Below, piece by piece: positions 23,657 to 35,470 of a stretch of 64,000 bases of DNA; within the stretch, counting starts at the first letter, position 1; every line of letters starts with the position of its first letter. The DNA lies in contig NC_087072.1 of NCBI RefSeq assembly GCF_026151205.1, forward strand, positions 17,127,669 through 17,191,668. The letters run 5' to 3'. The notes under the pieces were generated by a model, which saw nothing but the letters and a program-made list of their open reading frames with translations, was not told the DNA's origin and made no database searches. Origin of the DNA: Bolinopsis microptera. Its lineage: Eukaryota; Ctenophora; Tentaculata; Lobata; Bolinopsidae. The position numbers and the translations under genes were made by a program.

Positions 23657-24176
23657 CTACAATTTTCTGAAGAAGTTTCCAAGGGTTGTAGATCTGGCGA
23701 GAGAAGGTCCAGAGGTTTTATGCTGCTTCGCAAATATCGACCTCGGAGGAGCTGAAACAATATAATATAAAGTTATCCGGTGAGAAAACAAATGCCTTTA
23801 CAACATCAAGCACCTAAGCAGTATCTGTAGCTGTACGAGACAAATATAATAGGATGAATGAAAATTATTAAAAATAAGATAAATTAACTTGAAGTTTGAA
23901 CTCACGTAGATTCTTCCTAATGCGAGTAGTCCCCCCTAACCCATCGAACCCAACTTTAGTAAACAAGTTGTCCTCCTTTACGTCCTTAGTCTTAAGTTCA
24001 GCTTTGCCAGGAGTAGTGGCCATGTTGATGTCTACACCCAGTTCAGCTGCTAGTCTGTCCAGATCATCGTCTCGAGATAGTTCAGCCTCGAACTGTTCTG
24101 AAATAGCTGTGTTTGACAACAGAGTTCTACCAAAAACTCATGGAAGTTGGTAAACCTTTAAAGGACTGGCCACTTA

Positions 24177-24209
<33 letters not shown>

Positions 24210-26698
24210 AACCATATTAAAGTATATTAAAATGTAGGATTTTTCCCGATTTTGACCCGGGGATATACTTTAATATACTTTAATATACCTACAATATACT
24301 TCAATATATCCCTATCCTTGGAGGCCTACATCGAAAATTGTTACCCAAAATAAGCTTGAAATGCAATTCTTAATCGATTCCAAAAAGTTCTTGAAAAAAT
24401 ATTGAAAACTGATGGAGTTATTTCAATTTTAATGAAGTCATTTTGGCTAGTATTCCGAACAGAGATATTATGTGCAATTTTCCCAATTTTGTTCATGGAG
24501 GTCGTTTTACTTAGTATCCACTATATTCAACAAACACTGAGTTATATCTTTCACATAGAGTTAGTCTCATTAAAAAACATTGAAATTTTATCGGATTTGG
24601 GCAAAAGCGAATTTGGGCAAAAGCGTATGCCCAAATATGGGCATATTTTTTAAAGCTCATAGCTCAGCCAATTTTTGACCAATCTGGATGGAAATTCATG
24701 TACTAGTCCTAAAACAGGCTTATCTTGCGAATCTGAGTGAAAAATATAGTTCATCATGTAAATCTTAACGAAGAATATAAATCTTCTAATTGTAGGTATA
24801 TTAAAGTATATTAAAATGTAGGATTTTTTCCGATTTTGACCCGGGGATATACTTTAATATACTTTAATATGGTTGCCCCCCCCCCCCCCCCCACTTATTT
24901 AGATGAACAGTTAGAGAATGTTGAATTTCATACATTTGATAACAATCAGTTAATTAGAAACTTACTGTCAAGTTCGCTGAGATCATCGTCAAATAGTATT
25001 GGTGTTGACTGCTCCTGCCTCTGCCTCTTATTCATCTGGATTGGAGTCTGCTGTTCCATAGGCAGGGAACGCCGCGTCGAGTTTTTCGAAACTGGGACAG
25101 TTTAATTTACATGATTGATTATAGTAGCACGATCAGTATATAATTTTGGAATACGGTTGGGAACTGTCAATTAAGACAATTTTCGCCCATATCACAGGTA
25201 CATTGTACAATTCATTTCGATCAAAAATAGTAAGTACAGATATAAGTAATAATTTAAACAGCATCTTACCATATAATAAGTTAGTGTTATTCAAGGATCT
25301 ATCCTCAAATACTCCAATCTTTTTACTCAGAGACTCGTTTTTCCGTTCAGCGGTTGACAGATCCTGTTCGATTTGTTGCTTGTCCTGTTTCATTTCCTCC
25401 AACTCCTCGCGCAGGGCCTGCGTCGTGAGGCGAGAGTAGGAAACCTTGCGTTGTAGCTCCTCTGCTTGCTGTTGTACTTCCGCCTTGCTCTTTTGCAGAG
25501 AATTGTAGTCTCTCTTTAAACCTGTTGAGGAAATTGTTAACTGAAGCTACAGTTGAGAAAATTGACATCAGTTAACGTTCGGGTACCAACAAATTACGAC
25601 AAAAGTCATATTAAAGTGGTGCAACTGTTCAGGCGAAACCGTAAATTATAACTAGTGAAACCTGTCATAAGATGGGCCATAGTCTCAATATCCGTCGTAT
25701 TCCTGAGAACTTCTTCGCATTCTGATTGTGAACCCTCCAATATAGCCTGAAATATCACTTAGGTGACCATTCGAGTTGAGCCAGTAAATAGAATAATAAT
25801 GAAATAAAAAGGGTCGAAAAACATGTCCCAATCAAAAACATTTAGAGCAGTGGCGTAACGAAAGGCCCTGCTGACCCCGCTGTGCAGGGGGGCGCCGTCT
25901 TAGGGGGGCGCCAAATCGTCGTTTGAATGTGGGACAATTTCGAAAACTTAATTAAAGTACTAGCAAAACTGCGCGTTTTGCTCTAGATACACACTTTTTT
26001 AGAGATTTTACCGGCGTATTCTTTAAAATCATTTAATTTGTTCAATTTTAGGGAGGGGCACCAAAAGGGGAGGGGCGCCAACAGGGGGGCGCTTTTTTCG
26101 GCAGGGGGGCGCCAACAGGCAACGTTACGCCACTGATTTAGAGTAGAGGGCGCCAGAAGCTGTAGATTGATCATACCTTTAAACCTCTCATAGTTCTCAT
26201 TTCCCGTTCCAAAAGTTTAGCTTTTTCTTGAAATCTTTTAGTTTTCTCCGCGTCCTCAGCCATGTATTTCATTTTCGTTCTCAAATTGGAACAAGTGTGG
26301 CGGGTGTTCTTCAGTTCCTTTTCTAGCGAACATTTTGATAAGAGGAGAGTCTCATTCTCCTTTTCCTTCTCTTCAGTGACTGATTTCAAATTAGAAACTA
26401 TCTCATTCAAGTCATCAATGCGTTTGTTCAGTTTCTCATTTAATTTCTGGCACTTTACTAGCGCTTCATGGTTAAATTCCCCGACTGGCATTTGAGATAA
26501 ACTGAAAGAATCTTCAGAGTTATTAAGAAACAGTTTGATAAGTTCCCTTTTGGAAGCATGGGATCTGCAAGTTGGACAAGCTCTGTTGTTCTTCAACCAC
26601 TGAGACACGCAGATGTCGTGAAAGATGTGACCACATTTCGTAGTGACAATTTCGTCTTGAAGATCTTCTGTACATATCGGACAGGCACTGAAACCCAT
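23657..26698 (-). CDS. TRAIP: TRAIP-like RING E3 ubiquitin ligase (TRAF-interacting protein / RNF206)
   Basis: Replisome-associated E3 ligase. Six exons leftward: 26698-26177, 25746-25662, 25521-25270, 25091-24966, 24097-23906, 23751-23657; about 423 residues (human about 469). Residues 6-44 are a RING-H2 finger (CPICTEDL..CGHIFHDIC..CPTC), followed by a long coiled coil through exons 1-3. Exon 5 carries the family's C-terminal signature VGFDGLGGTTR (VRTGFDGLGGRTK in human). The last exon ends STTLGNFFRKL, matching a PCNA-binding PIP box except that Ser replaces the first Gln; human TRAIP also ends with a PIP box. The exon 5 acceptor could instead be at 24106, adding three codons. A hAT MITE lies in intron 1 and a G/C-run element in intron 4. 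An AG lies 2 bases before the ATG. Confidence 0.92.
24178..24890. mobile_element. 713-bp foldback element with G-run/C-run ends in TRAIP intron 4
   Basis: Starts with a run of 29 G and ends in a C-run, flanked by a perfect 8-bp repeat CCACTTAT (24170-24177 and 24891-24898). Just inside the ends are CCAACC and GGTTG. A 73-bp module (24214-24286 and 24798-24870) occurs at both ends in the same orientation, although the sequences outside (CCAACC/GGTTG) and inside (ACCTACAAT/ATTGTAGGT) are inverted. The interior shares segments with the element at 52185-53092 ('gtatgcccaaatatgg', 'aattttgttcat'). No transposase. Confidence 0.75.
25848..26135 (+). mobile_element. hAT-type MITE, copy 2 (288 bp) in TRAIP intron 1
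   Basis: Termini CAGTGGCGTAACG and CGTTACGCCACTG with a perfect 8-bp duplication ATTTAGAG (25840-25847, 26136-26143). Same family as 423-742 and 48984-49270. Its G-rich blocks contain repeated GGCGCC palindromes. Confidence 0.9.
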
Positions 26699-27177
26699 GC
26701 CTAGATGAAAGGAATTCTATTAATTCGATTATAATAATATTAATTCTAGGGGTGATTAAATATTCCACATTTTCAAGTTTCAAGCCAGTAAATCGCTTAA
26801 AATGTGCTCGCGTGCGGGCAAAACCGTCGATGTGAAGGTGATGAAAAAGTGTGAACGCAGCGCGCAAAATGACAATTACCGCTAGTACAAAAGCTATTAT
26901 AATTCATACTCTGTCCCGTAAAAGAGGTGGCGTTTGCTACGTATCGCTACGTATTGCAAAATATTCCTGAAGGCTGAAAACATAAGAAAGTAATATTGTA
27001 TATAAGTACAAATCGCTTTGTACAGCGGAAAAAAACATAATCTAGAAAATAAATGAACAAAATCCTGTACAACATACACAAATCGGTTAATACAAATTAA
27101 AATATCATATCACAAATACTGAAAATAACCGCTAATTAGCAATCCTAAAATTCACATGCATATTCATCCATACAAAT

Positions 27178-28098
27178 TTACACTGTGCTCCAATTGGGCG
27201 AGGGATCCTTGCTTAGCCAATTGAAATCGTCCACATCGTCCCAATTGTTAGTTTCACCCAGTCCAGCCTCGGCAACATCGTCCTCATAGCCCTCATAGAA
27301 CTGATCCCTTATCCCAAACTTTAATCCCTTACAATCCTCAACAATAGCCTTGCTTGTGACATGAATGTAAAATGTAGCGGCGTGTGTAGTATGTATTCTT
27401 GCTTGTTGACATGTCACATGATACACAGATTCGTTGCAACTTTCAAGGAACAGCGAGCCAGATATAGGGCCCACAAAAAATGTACAATTTGTACAGTTTG
27501 TGCAGTGTAGAGTACCCATTGTACTTTTTAAATTGACAGTGCAGTTTGTTAGGTTTTTCAGTAAAACATCCTTTTTATGAATCTCATTTTTAGGAATATT
27601 TAGAGTCTCATTTGATTTATTTTCGTATATAACATCACCCGTGTATTTTGAGAATTTGTTGTCTGAATTTGCCTTCTTCTCTGTGACATTAATGTTTGCT
27701 GCGGCGTTTTTCTTTTTACCAAACGCGAATTTCTTCTTAGGCAAAATGACCTGTTGAACCCTAGCAATGTTTTCATGTATAGTGGTAACTGCATCCTGAC
27801 TTTTACGTAGGTCATATGCAGGCAGATAAGATAGTGCGTCGTTCAACAAATCTTGGAGACAGTTAACTTTTGTTTGAGCCGAGTTCAGATGGGACTTCTT
27901 CTCTGCATCACTGGTCAGTTTACCGAGCTTCTCTAGTTCTGTCTCAGTTTCACTTTTTAAAGAGTAGAAGACCTTCAAGAATTCATTGAGCTGCTCCGAA
28001 GATTGATTAGCTTCTTTGCGCTCAGCTTTCCTCTTCTCCAGCGCTGATAACCTCTCCTCCTGTAGTTTGAGGAATTCAACCTCTCGCTCTGAAGACAT
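27178..28098 (-). CDS. TBCC: Tubulin-folding cofactor C (TBCC)
   Basis: GTPase-activating chaperone that, with cofactors D and E, releases folded alpha/beta-tubulin. Single exon, 306 residues from the chosen ATG. The N-terminal part is a charged spectrin-like helical region (SSEREVEFLKLQEERLSALE). The C-terminal half is the C-CAP/cofactor-C beta-helix, with CQQARIHTTH holding the arginine-finger position of the QQxR motif, then SKAIVEDCKGLKFGI and the terminal WDDVDDFNWLSKDPSPNW block typical of TBCC. The frame is open 7 codons further (to 28119), but that stretch reads as a pyrimidine-AG splice acceptor ending 2 bases before the 28098 ATG, so I prefer the shorter start. Head-to-tail with TRAIP (480 bp) and pyruvate kinase (435 bp). 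Confidence 0.93.
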   Translation of the reverse strand: MSSEREVEFLKLQEERLSALEKRKAERKEANQSSEQLNEFLKVFYSLKSETETELEKLGKLTSDAEKKSHLNSAQTKVNCLQDLLNDALSYLPAYDLRKSQDAVTTIHENIARVQQVILPKKKFAFGKKKNAAANINVTEKKANSDNKFSKYTGDVIYENKSNETLNIPKNEIHKKDVLLKNLTNCTVNLKSTMGTLHCTNCTNCTFFVGPISGSLFLESCNESVYHVTCQQARIHTTHAATFYIHVTSKAIVEDCKGLKFGIRDQFYEGYEDDVAEAGLGETNNWDDVDDFNWLSKDPSPNWSTV

Positions 28099-28532
28099 AC
28101 CTGGACAGGAGGGTATCATAATATAAATATCATACTTTTATTAAAATTTAATATTTACTTTTACTTTATCAAATGTTTTAATAATCGACACTTCATGACA
28201 ATTTCGTTAAATGACAATTAAAATGAGACTCCAAATTTGACAATCCAGTTCAATATTTCCAATTATTTACATGTCACAGAAATAGTATCTAAATAAACAA
28301 GATTCAAAATTGTTGAAGTTTTCTTTCTAAAACGAAAATATAGTAATTTTAATTTGAGTATTCGAACCCAATCAAATTATTAGGATAATGGTAACATAGG
28401 ATGCAACAATCAAGTTAATAATTTATGAAAATCGAGCAAAAATCATGCACAAAATACGTCTTGCGCGGCACGCTGGCATAAACGCGGTTCGAACACGTTA
28501 AACAGCACAAATTCCATCATGACAGCAAATGT

Positions 28533-31500
28533 TCAGTTAGATCCGTATTTGTTAACGAAGTTGCCTTGTTCGTCCACAGTAAGAATACGGAGAGTGTTAG
28601 TAGAACCAGCTCCTGTCTTCCAGCCTGTAACCACAGCAACAGAGGATCCAGTGTGAATTATACCCATACTTTTACCAGCCTGATGGGTACACAAGATATT
28701 ATATTATGGAGAGATTAACCAAGTTTTAAAAAGAGATGGAATTTTGTAGATACAGATTTTACTGAAGACAAAACAGGGCCACAACTTACCGCGACAGCGA
28801 AGTTAACCCTCCTATCCACATCATCCATCCACGGCATCTCTTCCTCTCTAGGTACAGGATAGTGGATGGGGAAGCAGCCTCTCCACAAGTGGATCTGGGC
28901 TGCACACACGGGGTTCCTAGTAACCACCAAGATGGGGGCCATGGGGCGATACCGGGACATCACTTTAGCTGTGGTTCCAGTTGTTGTCAGTACTATTATA
29001 CAACTGCAGTTCATCGCGAAACTCGCGTCTACTGCTGCGATACAGGTCCCCTCTGCTATAATCTGGGGGAGAAGTACAGTTAGGTCTTAGAATTTAGACT
29101 TATTTCATTAACAACATATTATAACGATGATCAAGACCTTAAAGTGTGGAAATAAATTATCCTAAAAGATCAATATTATCAACGCTAGTCGCTAAATGAG
29201 AAAGGTCTCGATTTAAATGTTAAACTTGATAGCTCAATGGTCTAAACTGAAACAAAAAGTCGCATACTCTGTTAGTAGTAGTAGAAGGATCCAGAGCTCC
29301 AAGCCCAGAATTACCAAATCTTCTGATATCGAAGAAATACTGGCTGCTGAACCAGGCAGCTTCCGCCTCACGGCAAATGTTCGACATTATTTGTACTGCT
29401 CTGAAATGAAGGGATGTGTAAAGCTGATATCATGGAAGATACAGTATTCCCAAGATTATTAATATTATGTGCACCGCATGTATAGTGTATAGTGTATACA
29501 CATGGACATTGTACAGTGTACACTATGTGTATAATTGTGAAGATATAAAGTAAGTGCTGCGTGCCAGCTTTCATCACCTCCATCAATTATAAAATAGACA
29601 CTAGACAACATCTATTTCTGAATAAACTATATAATCATTAATCAAATTAATATAATCTTACTCAAGAGGGTAGGCTCCTTTAGCGGTCTCTCCTGACAAC
29701 ATGACACAATCAGAACCGTCCAGTACAGCGTTCGCAACATCTGACGCCTCAGCGCGTGTAGGACGAGGATTAACAGTCATACTCTCCAACATTTGAGTAG
29801 CACAGATAACGGGCTTACCGGCTAGGTTACATTTAGCTATTATCATCTTCTGAGCTATGAATACTTTCTCAGGGGGGATCTCTATGCCCATGTCTCCTCG
29901 TGCTACCATGATTCCGTCACTGGGAGGAGGAGACATTGTTAAAGTATGTTAAACAGTAAACTTTATCACATTCATTTTATAGTATTGTCTTTACAACATA
30001 ATCAATAATTCCTTGCCGCGGAAAATTTGACCGAAAATATGGGACAAAATCATACGATTCCTTCCTGAAAATTCTTCTTATAAAATCCGAAAATATGAAC
30101 AGTTAGGAAGAATAAAATAGATGTTTACCTAGCCTCGATGACCTCGTCAATGTTATCAATACCCTCCTTGTTTTCTATCTTGCTGATAACTTTGATGTGT
30201 TTTCCTTCTTCCCCCACCAGCGCTTTAATCGAGTGTACATCTGTAGCCTTCCTGGTAGAATTGTGGTGTTAACTGTTAAGACGCTACGTTAAGCTCAGAA
30301 ATGTGACTTTGAAAATGATAGTATATTAGCAGGTTGAAATAAGGAAGTTGCTATGTGCTGTACCTGATAAAGGACGCGAAGATCATGTCAATTTTCTGTG
30401 TGAGACCGAACTTTATGTCAGAGATGTCTCTCTCGCTGAGGGCTGGTAGGTCCACATTAGAGTGGGGCAAGTTTACTCCCTTGTGAGACCCCAGAGCACC
30501 TGTGAAGTTGACATTTAGTGTTATTCCTCGGTCTTAAAGATTCCTTTAAATTTAAAGGAATGTTGGCTCTAGCTCTACTTGATGAGACATTTTAGAACCT
30601 CGCTCTGGATGCCATGCTAATCGAATATCGATCTTAATTATTATTATAATTCTGAGTCACCAACCTCCGTTCATGACGTGACAAAGAAGAGATGTCGAGT
30701 CTTTCTTTTCCTTTACTTTAAGAGAGAGAAGTCCATCATCTATGTAGATTAATTGTCCGACCTGAAAAACACCTGTGAGGGTCAAAATTGCATCCAAATA
30801 TTGCAGCATGTACATTGTTTCAACTATAAATATTTTTAAATAGAACAATTAGAATGGTGTATTATGAATAAGCCCGGGTTTAAAGGTTTAACCAGATACG
30901 ATTACACCTTAGCTAAGGGCGTGGCCCAAGGAGTTCCAGAGAACCAGTGCTAAGATATAGCCTATTGAATCAATCATGGTCATGGGAGTGTCTAACATGG
31001 ACTATACATAGACTCAACATAGCGAAATGGTGGTGATATCTATAAACCGTTGCATAATATCATATTACAAGAATTATAATTCATGATTCAACTGGAGTCA
31101 TGTCTGCAAATACTCACACGCATAATGGAAATTATAAGCTAAATCAAAAGTAAACAAATCTAACGCCTAAAACGAACCTCCATGATATTGACGATGTTAG
31201 TGTAGTCAACATAGATCAGCTTATCACTGCACTCCGCATAGTGATCCTTGTTACACGACACTACAATCTCCTGTCCTGCCTTCAACAGTACTTCATTGTA
31301 CCCCTCCCCTGCTCCCTTCAGATTACCCGTCCTGATCTCCGGTCCCTTGGTGTCCAGCGCAATCCCTACTGGACGCTTGTTACCAAAGGGTCGGGCTTCT
31401 TCAGCTGCCTGGCGCACGTTGGCGATGGTGGCAGAGTGGTAGTCGTGGGTACCATGAGAGAAGTTCATACGAGCAATGTTCAGTCCAGCTTCAATAAGAC

Positions 31501-31817
31501 TCTTCAGTACAGGTACCTGGTTGAGGGACCTGTGTTGATGATTAAGTCTACAAGTCTTAACACTACCAAAACTCGAGAAAACGTATTTAGTATTATTAGT
31601 ATGTGATGACTATAAATTTCAATGATAGTGATTTATACTGATGGTGCCTAAAGGCTAAACCCTACACTGAAAGAGGAGGAACCCTTACCTGTCGGCTCGC
31701 GGGACCGATAGTGCATATCAAGCCAGTGTTCCGGATATGTCGCTCCTTGTTGAACACTTCCAACTTGGTCATGTGGATCAGGTTACAGGAGTCATCTTCT
31801 TTTAACAGCGACCCCAT
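28533..31817 (-). CDS. PKM: Pyruvate kinase
   Basis: Glycolytic enzyme transferring phosphate from phosphoenolpyruvate to ADP. Nine exons leftward: 31817-31689, 31516-31178, 30761-30665, 30499-30364, 30251-30129, 29919-29662, 29400-29268, 29062-28790, 28679-28533; phases agree throughout and give 544 residues, the normal size. Landmarks in order: [71 protein letters not shown], the active-site signature [11 protein letters not shown] (catalytic Lys), [43 protein letters not shown], and the C-terminal domain ending [16 protein letters not shown]. All catalytic motifs are present. The PK-M symbol is used generically for the animal enzyme; paralogue status is unknown. An acceptor-like CATAG lies 18 bases before the ATG. 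Confidence 0.96.
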
Positions 31818-33688
31818 CTTTTTTCCCGAGCAGGTCTATGTGAAGATTACAGTGAAAAGTGTGTCAACTAGACTGCCTCAAATAAAAGTATGCTGATAAG
31901 AATTATTTATAATAAACTGACCGGATAATTTGATTAAAAATGCATAATTTTAGCTCGCCTATATTGTCTTGTTTTTCACCCGGAATAACTGATAAACTGA
32001 TGTCACAACCTTCAAATGAAACTCGAAAGCATTTCATTCTTCAAACTTGAAAATAAATCTATGAAATGTTTTAAATTTACAACATATACCCGACATAACA
32101 CAGAACCATATGTAACATCTAAATATAATACCAAACAAAAACTGCTACGAAATTCAATTGTCTAAAAAATTAAAATTATTTACACTAAGTACACAAAAAT
32201 ATCACCAACAAAACCACATAAATGTAACAAATTATCAAACATAAAATTGTACTAATAAATTTAATCAGAATAGTTAATACGCACCATTTCACCGGATAGA
32301 AGCTTAGAACCGCAACACAAAGAGATTTGAAAGTTGTAAAAATGAAAAACTCGAACGCTTTTATAATAAAGGTAAGCAAAGAGCTACAGAGGGACCGCGG
32401 TTTCTAGAATATGCGAGCAGAGGATAGCCTATACTAGCTTTAATACAGGAACATACTGGAATATATAGACTATTGCAAGGCCACTCATCGTAACTTAGAG
32501 ATCACATGACGAGAATTCGCGGCCTTATTGGCATAAAATGCGTGAAGTAAGATCATGTGGTGCAATTTGGGATGCATTAAATCTCAACAACATTATTATC
32601 ATGCCCTTATTGAATAAAAGCGTATCCTCGTCAGCTTTGAGTCTCATAACAAAATCATGAACCTCATCAAGTTCTGTAAATCTGAGTGAACTGAGATTCA
32701 AGAATATTCTAGAATCTCACTCCAGTTTGTCTTACCCTGCTGCAATTGATAAATCCCTGCTTCAGTCGGTCTTACCCTGGCCTTTTTCAGTTGGTACTTG
32801 GTATGTGAACAGCCTGGAAAGTATTATACTTATTAAAATTCGCTTATAAAACGTAAAGTGAGGGCTGAAGTAACCTAAAATAGCAATCAGAACTGAGCCG
32901 GTATTACCGGACAGTATTCTCATCACTTTACTAAATCCGCCTCAGCTTGAAAACTAAATCTCACAATGCTACACTTATAGTGTTTATCATTACTAGATAT
33001 GTTAAGTTCATCCTCACAGGCTGGCTCAGAACCCACTCTTCTACAGGAGATACACTACAGTGTACACTGTAATGTACATGGTAGTATACATTACAGTGTA
33101 CATAACAATGTATCTCTGTTGTTATCAGAGATGGGTGTCCTCTTCATCGCCTTACTGTTATAGGAATGTAGATTCTAGCTTTACCAGTTTACTAAGTTAA
33201 CCACCAACATTGTGACTTACACACAACGACACAAATTACAATTAACATGATAGTATTCAAACCTTGTGAAGAGCTGCAGGAATAGTCCGTGTTTTTGCTT
33301 GTGACAATCTTTTTCGTGATCCTGAAATGAGGAATTCGGTCAGTGATAGGGAATCGTTGGGTATTTACACGGAAGCTTGATCTTAAAATTTCTCAGTTTA
33401 ACTTAATTATGCTTTATTAGGGTAAGAAGAAGGAAGTTAAATGCAATCTAACAAATTTGTGCGGTTTCTTTGTCAGCATGAAGTATACAAAACTCCACAC
33501 ATTGGCTACACAGGGTCACTATAGCAGAATTACAACACCTATTTAAGATTCCTTGTTCTATAACTTATAAGACCTTATTGAATCCTACGTTTAAGTTATT
33601 ACTATTTAATCTTGTAAGAAAATCAAGTCATTTAAAAAAATAAAGTCAGATCCTACCTGGTGATCTAAGAAACCATTTTAACACCTCG
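31818..33688. other. Spacer between pyruvate kinase and XLF
   Basis: About 1.9 kb without a recognisable gene, the largest gap in the minus-strand cluster. It contains an AT-rich first half and an imperfect foldback around 33030-33133 (accca..ctctt / ..agagatgggt with internal 'acagtgtaca' palindromes). The pyruvate kinase promoter and any 5' UTR exon must lie here, but I see no diagnostic element. Confidence 0.4.
33030..33133. repeat. Imperfect foldback with TGTACA palindromes
   Basis: 'acccactctt..ggagataca' at the left pairs with 'tgtatctc..agagatgggt' at the right; between them are 'acagtgtacactgt' and 'cattacagtgtaca'. It looks like a small hairpin element; ends are not sharp and no target duplication was found. 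Confidence 0.4.
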
Positions 33689-34537
33689 TTACAAACGTCT
33701 AGCCTTTTTCCGTTTCACAACTGGAACAGCGGGTTTCAAATCATGAGATATACCGTTGTCTTCATCAACCTCATTTTCAACTTTAACATCATCCTCTTGC
33801 TCCTCTTTTGATTTAAAAGTATCTGACGTGAAAATATCGGCATCAGTGAAAACTTGATCAGGTTGAGACTGGCTGTCCTCAAAGGTAATACCGACTTGAG
33901 CGACTACTTTCTTCTTTTTACACGGTGAACTTGCAGCTGAAGCATTCCGAGTTTCATATGACTTTGAAATCACTTCTTTGAATTGTTGGTTAGATAGAAT
34001 CTGTGATGTCGATTGAACAGGAACAATGATGTTCTTAAGAGTTTTGGCAGGGTCATAAGGGGCAGAAATTTTTGATTTCTTCGACAGAGTGATACCGAGC
34101 GACTTAAATTCTGCAATCTCTTTATCTTTTTTCTTCATTAAAGATATCAGAGTATTCTTTTCTTCAATCAATAACATCATTGAGTTCCAAATAGGATTGA
34201 AAACCTCTTCGATAGTATTCACGCAGGGAGATAGTTCAAACTGCCACCCAAACGACCAGGAGAACTTTAACTTTTCAATAGATGTGGACACCTTCAACAC
34301 GGCATCCACTACCTTCAAGTTGGTGGGGTTTGAAAATGCGTCTCTGAGAATCGTCACGATGCCATTTTCAGATAGATTGAGCTGAGGGTTGAACTGTCTA
34401 CAGATCCCAGGCAGATCTTCATTTTTCTGGAATGAAGTGAAGGAGCTACCAGAAATGTTGACAACTTTGACAATAATACCGGATTGAGAGAAGTGGTAGT
34501 ATATCATACCCTCGTCAGTGTTGATCCACGAAGGCAT
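33689..34537 (-). CDS. NHEJ1: XLF / Cernunnos, non-homologous end-joining factor 1
   Basis: DNA double-strand-break repair scaffold that bridges ends with XRCC4-DNA ligase IV and Ku. Single exon, 282 residues (human 299). The N-terminal head domain is divergent, but the block KLKFSWSFGWQFELSP aligns with the human FYWNFHCMLASP region, followed by the stalk helix (IPNWNSMMLL-like segment, LISLMKKKDKEIAEFKSLG). The tail is acidic and disordered and ends VKRKKARRL, the basic Ku-binding motif at the extreme C-terminus (KRKKPRGLFS in human), lacking the final aromatic. No introns are seen. It starts 315 bp downstream of the end of an EEF1D copy on the same strand, with an AG 5 bases before the ATG. 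Confidence 0.85.
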   Translation of the reverse strand: MPSWINTDEGMIYYHFSQSGIIVKVVNISGSSFTSFQKNEDLPGICRQFNPQLNLSENGIVTILRDAFSNPTNLKVVDAVLKVSTSIEKLKFSWSFGWQFELSPCVNTIEEVFNPIWNSMMLLIEEKNTLISLMKKKDKEIAEFKSLGITLSKKSKISAPYDPAKTLKNIIVPVQSTSQILSNQQFKEVISKSYETRNASAASSPCKKKKVVAQVGITFEDSQSQPDQVFTDADIFTSDTFKSKEEQEDDVKVENEVDEDNGISHDLKPAVPVVKRKKARRL

Positions 34538-34852
34538 GGTAGCTACAACCTAGGATTGTACATTAGCAAAAATTAAAATCAAGCTAACATTCAGTATAAA
34601 GTCATCTTATTAATATAAGAACTAGGTGATCGAATAAAAGCGGTTTCGAACAGATCAACAATTTCCTATCGAGTTTGGCAAATCTATCTTTAAAACGATA
34701 CGATTGAACCAATATGGTATACTTAATAATTCGATCACCAAATCAATAGACGATGAAAACGAAAATAACAACACGACAGTTTATCTTAAAAGTTCCAAAG
34801 AAATAAATAAAAATTTGAATGAGCATCAATAAAACTCTCTTTCAACACAGAT

Positions 34853-35470
34853 TTAGATCTTGTTATGAGAAACGATGTCGACAGATTGGACGAAATCTTC
34901 GAGCTCTTCGATTTTCTCTTCGAGGTCATACAAACCAACATCCTCATCAACGATGCAGGTACTCATTCTCAGCTTCTTGATACCGAAACCGATCTCAACA
35001 TGCTTGCAATCTCCCCAAACGAGCCCCTGCATTGCAATAGATCTGACTTGCTTTTCCATTTCTCCAAGATCCGTTTCGTCATCCCAAGGCTTGATATCCA
35101 GAACTACATTGGATTTAAGAACTCTTGCAGGTTTGGCATCTTTCTTGGCAGCTGCATCGGCAACCTTTTTCTCGGCAGCCAATCGCTTCATCTTCTGCAT
35201 CTCAGATTCTCCTTTGGGGGTATCTTCTTCACTATCACTGCCAAAACCAAAATCGTCATCATCACTGTCGTCTTTCTTGGCAGGCTTGGCAGCAGGTTTA
35301 GCAGCAGGTTTGCTATCAACTACAGGAACTGCAGCTGTAACAGTCTGACCGTCGAGACATTTCTCGAGCTCAGCCAGACGTTTAGCAAGGATATTGGTGA
35401 CATTGAAGAGGTGTGCGTTCTCAGCCTCCAACTTCTCTACACGACCTTCAAGTCCTCCAAAAAGCTGCAT
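34853..35470 (-). CDS. EEF1D: Elongation factor 1-delta/beta, short tandem copy
   Basis: Guanine-nucleotide exchange subunit recharging eEF1A with GTP. 205 residues in one exon. An N-terminal leucine-zipper-like helix (LEGRVEKLEAENAHL) is followed by an Ala/Lys linker, an acidic CK2-like stretch (DDSDDDDFGFGSDSEE) and the catalytic EF1-GNE domain from about residue 115 (NVVLDIKPWDDETDLGEME) to the C-terminal VSHNKI. It lacks the N-terminal segment encoded by exon 1 of the neighbouring copy. The ATG at 35470 follows a T-rich AG acceptor by 4 bases, and splicing from the upstream copy's exon 1 would be out of frame, so I treat it as its own start. Its last ~365 bp is almost identical to the neighbouring copy. 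Confidence 0.9.
   Translation of the reverse strand: MQLFGGLEGRVEKLEAENAHLFNVTNILAKRLAELEKCLDGQTVTAAVPVVDSKPAAKPAAKPAKKDDSDDDDFGFGSDSEEDTPKGESEMQKMKRLAAEKKVADAAAKKDAKPARVLKSNVVLDIKPWDDETDLGEMEKQVRSIAMQGLVWGDCKHVEIGFGIKKLRMSTCIVDEDVGLYDLEEKIEELEDFVQSVDIVSHNKI

Noticed and set aside
28441-28520. Possible tRNA (GGTTCGAAC resembles a B box)
   Set aside because: No matching A box, acceptor stem or cloverleaf can be drawn around it.
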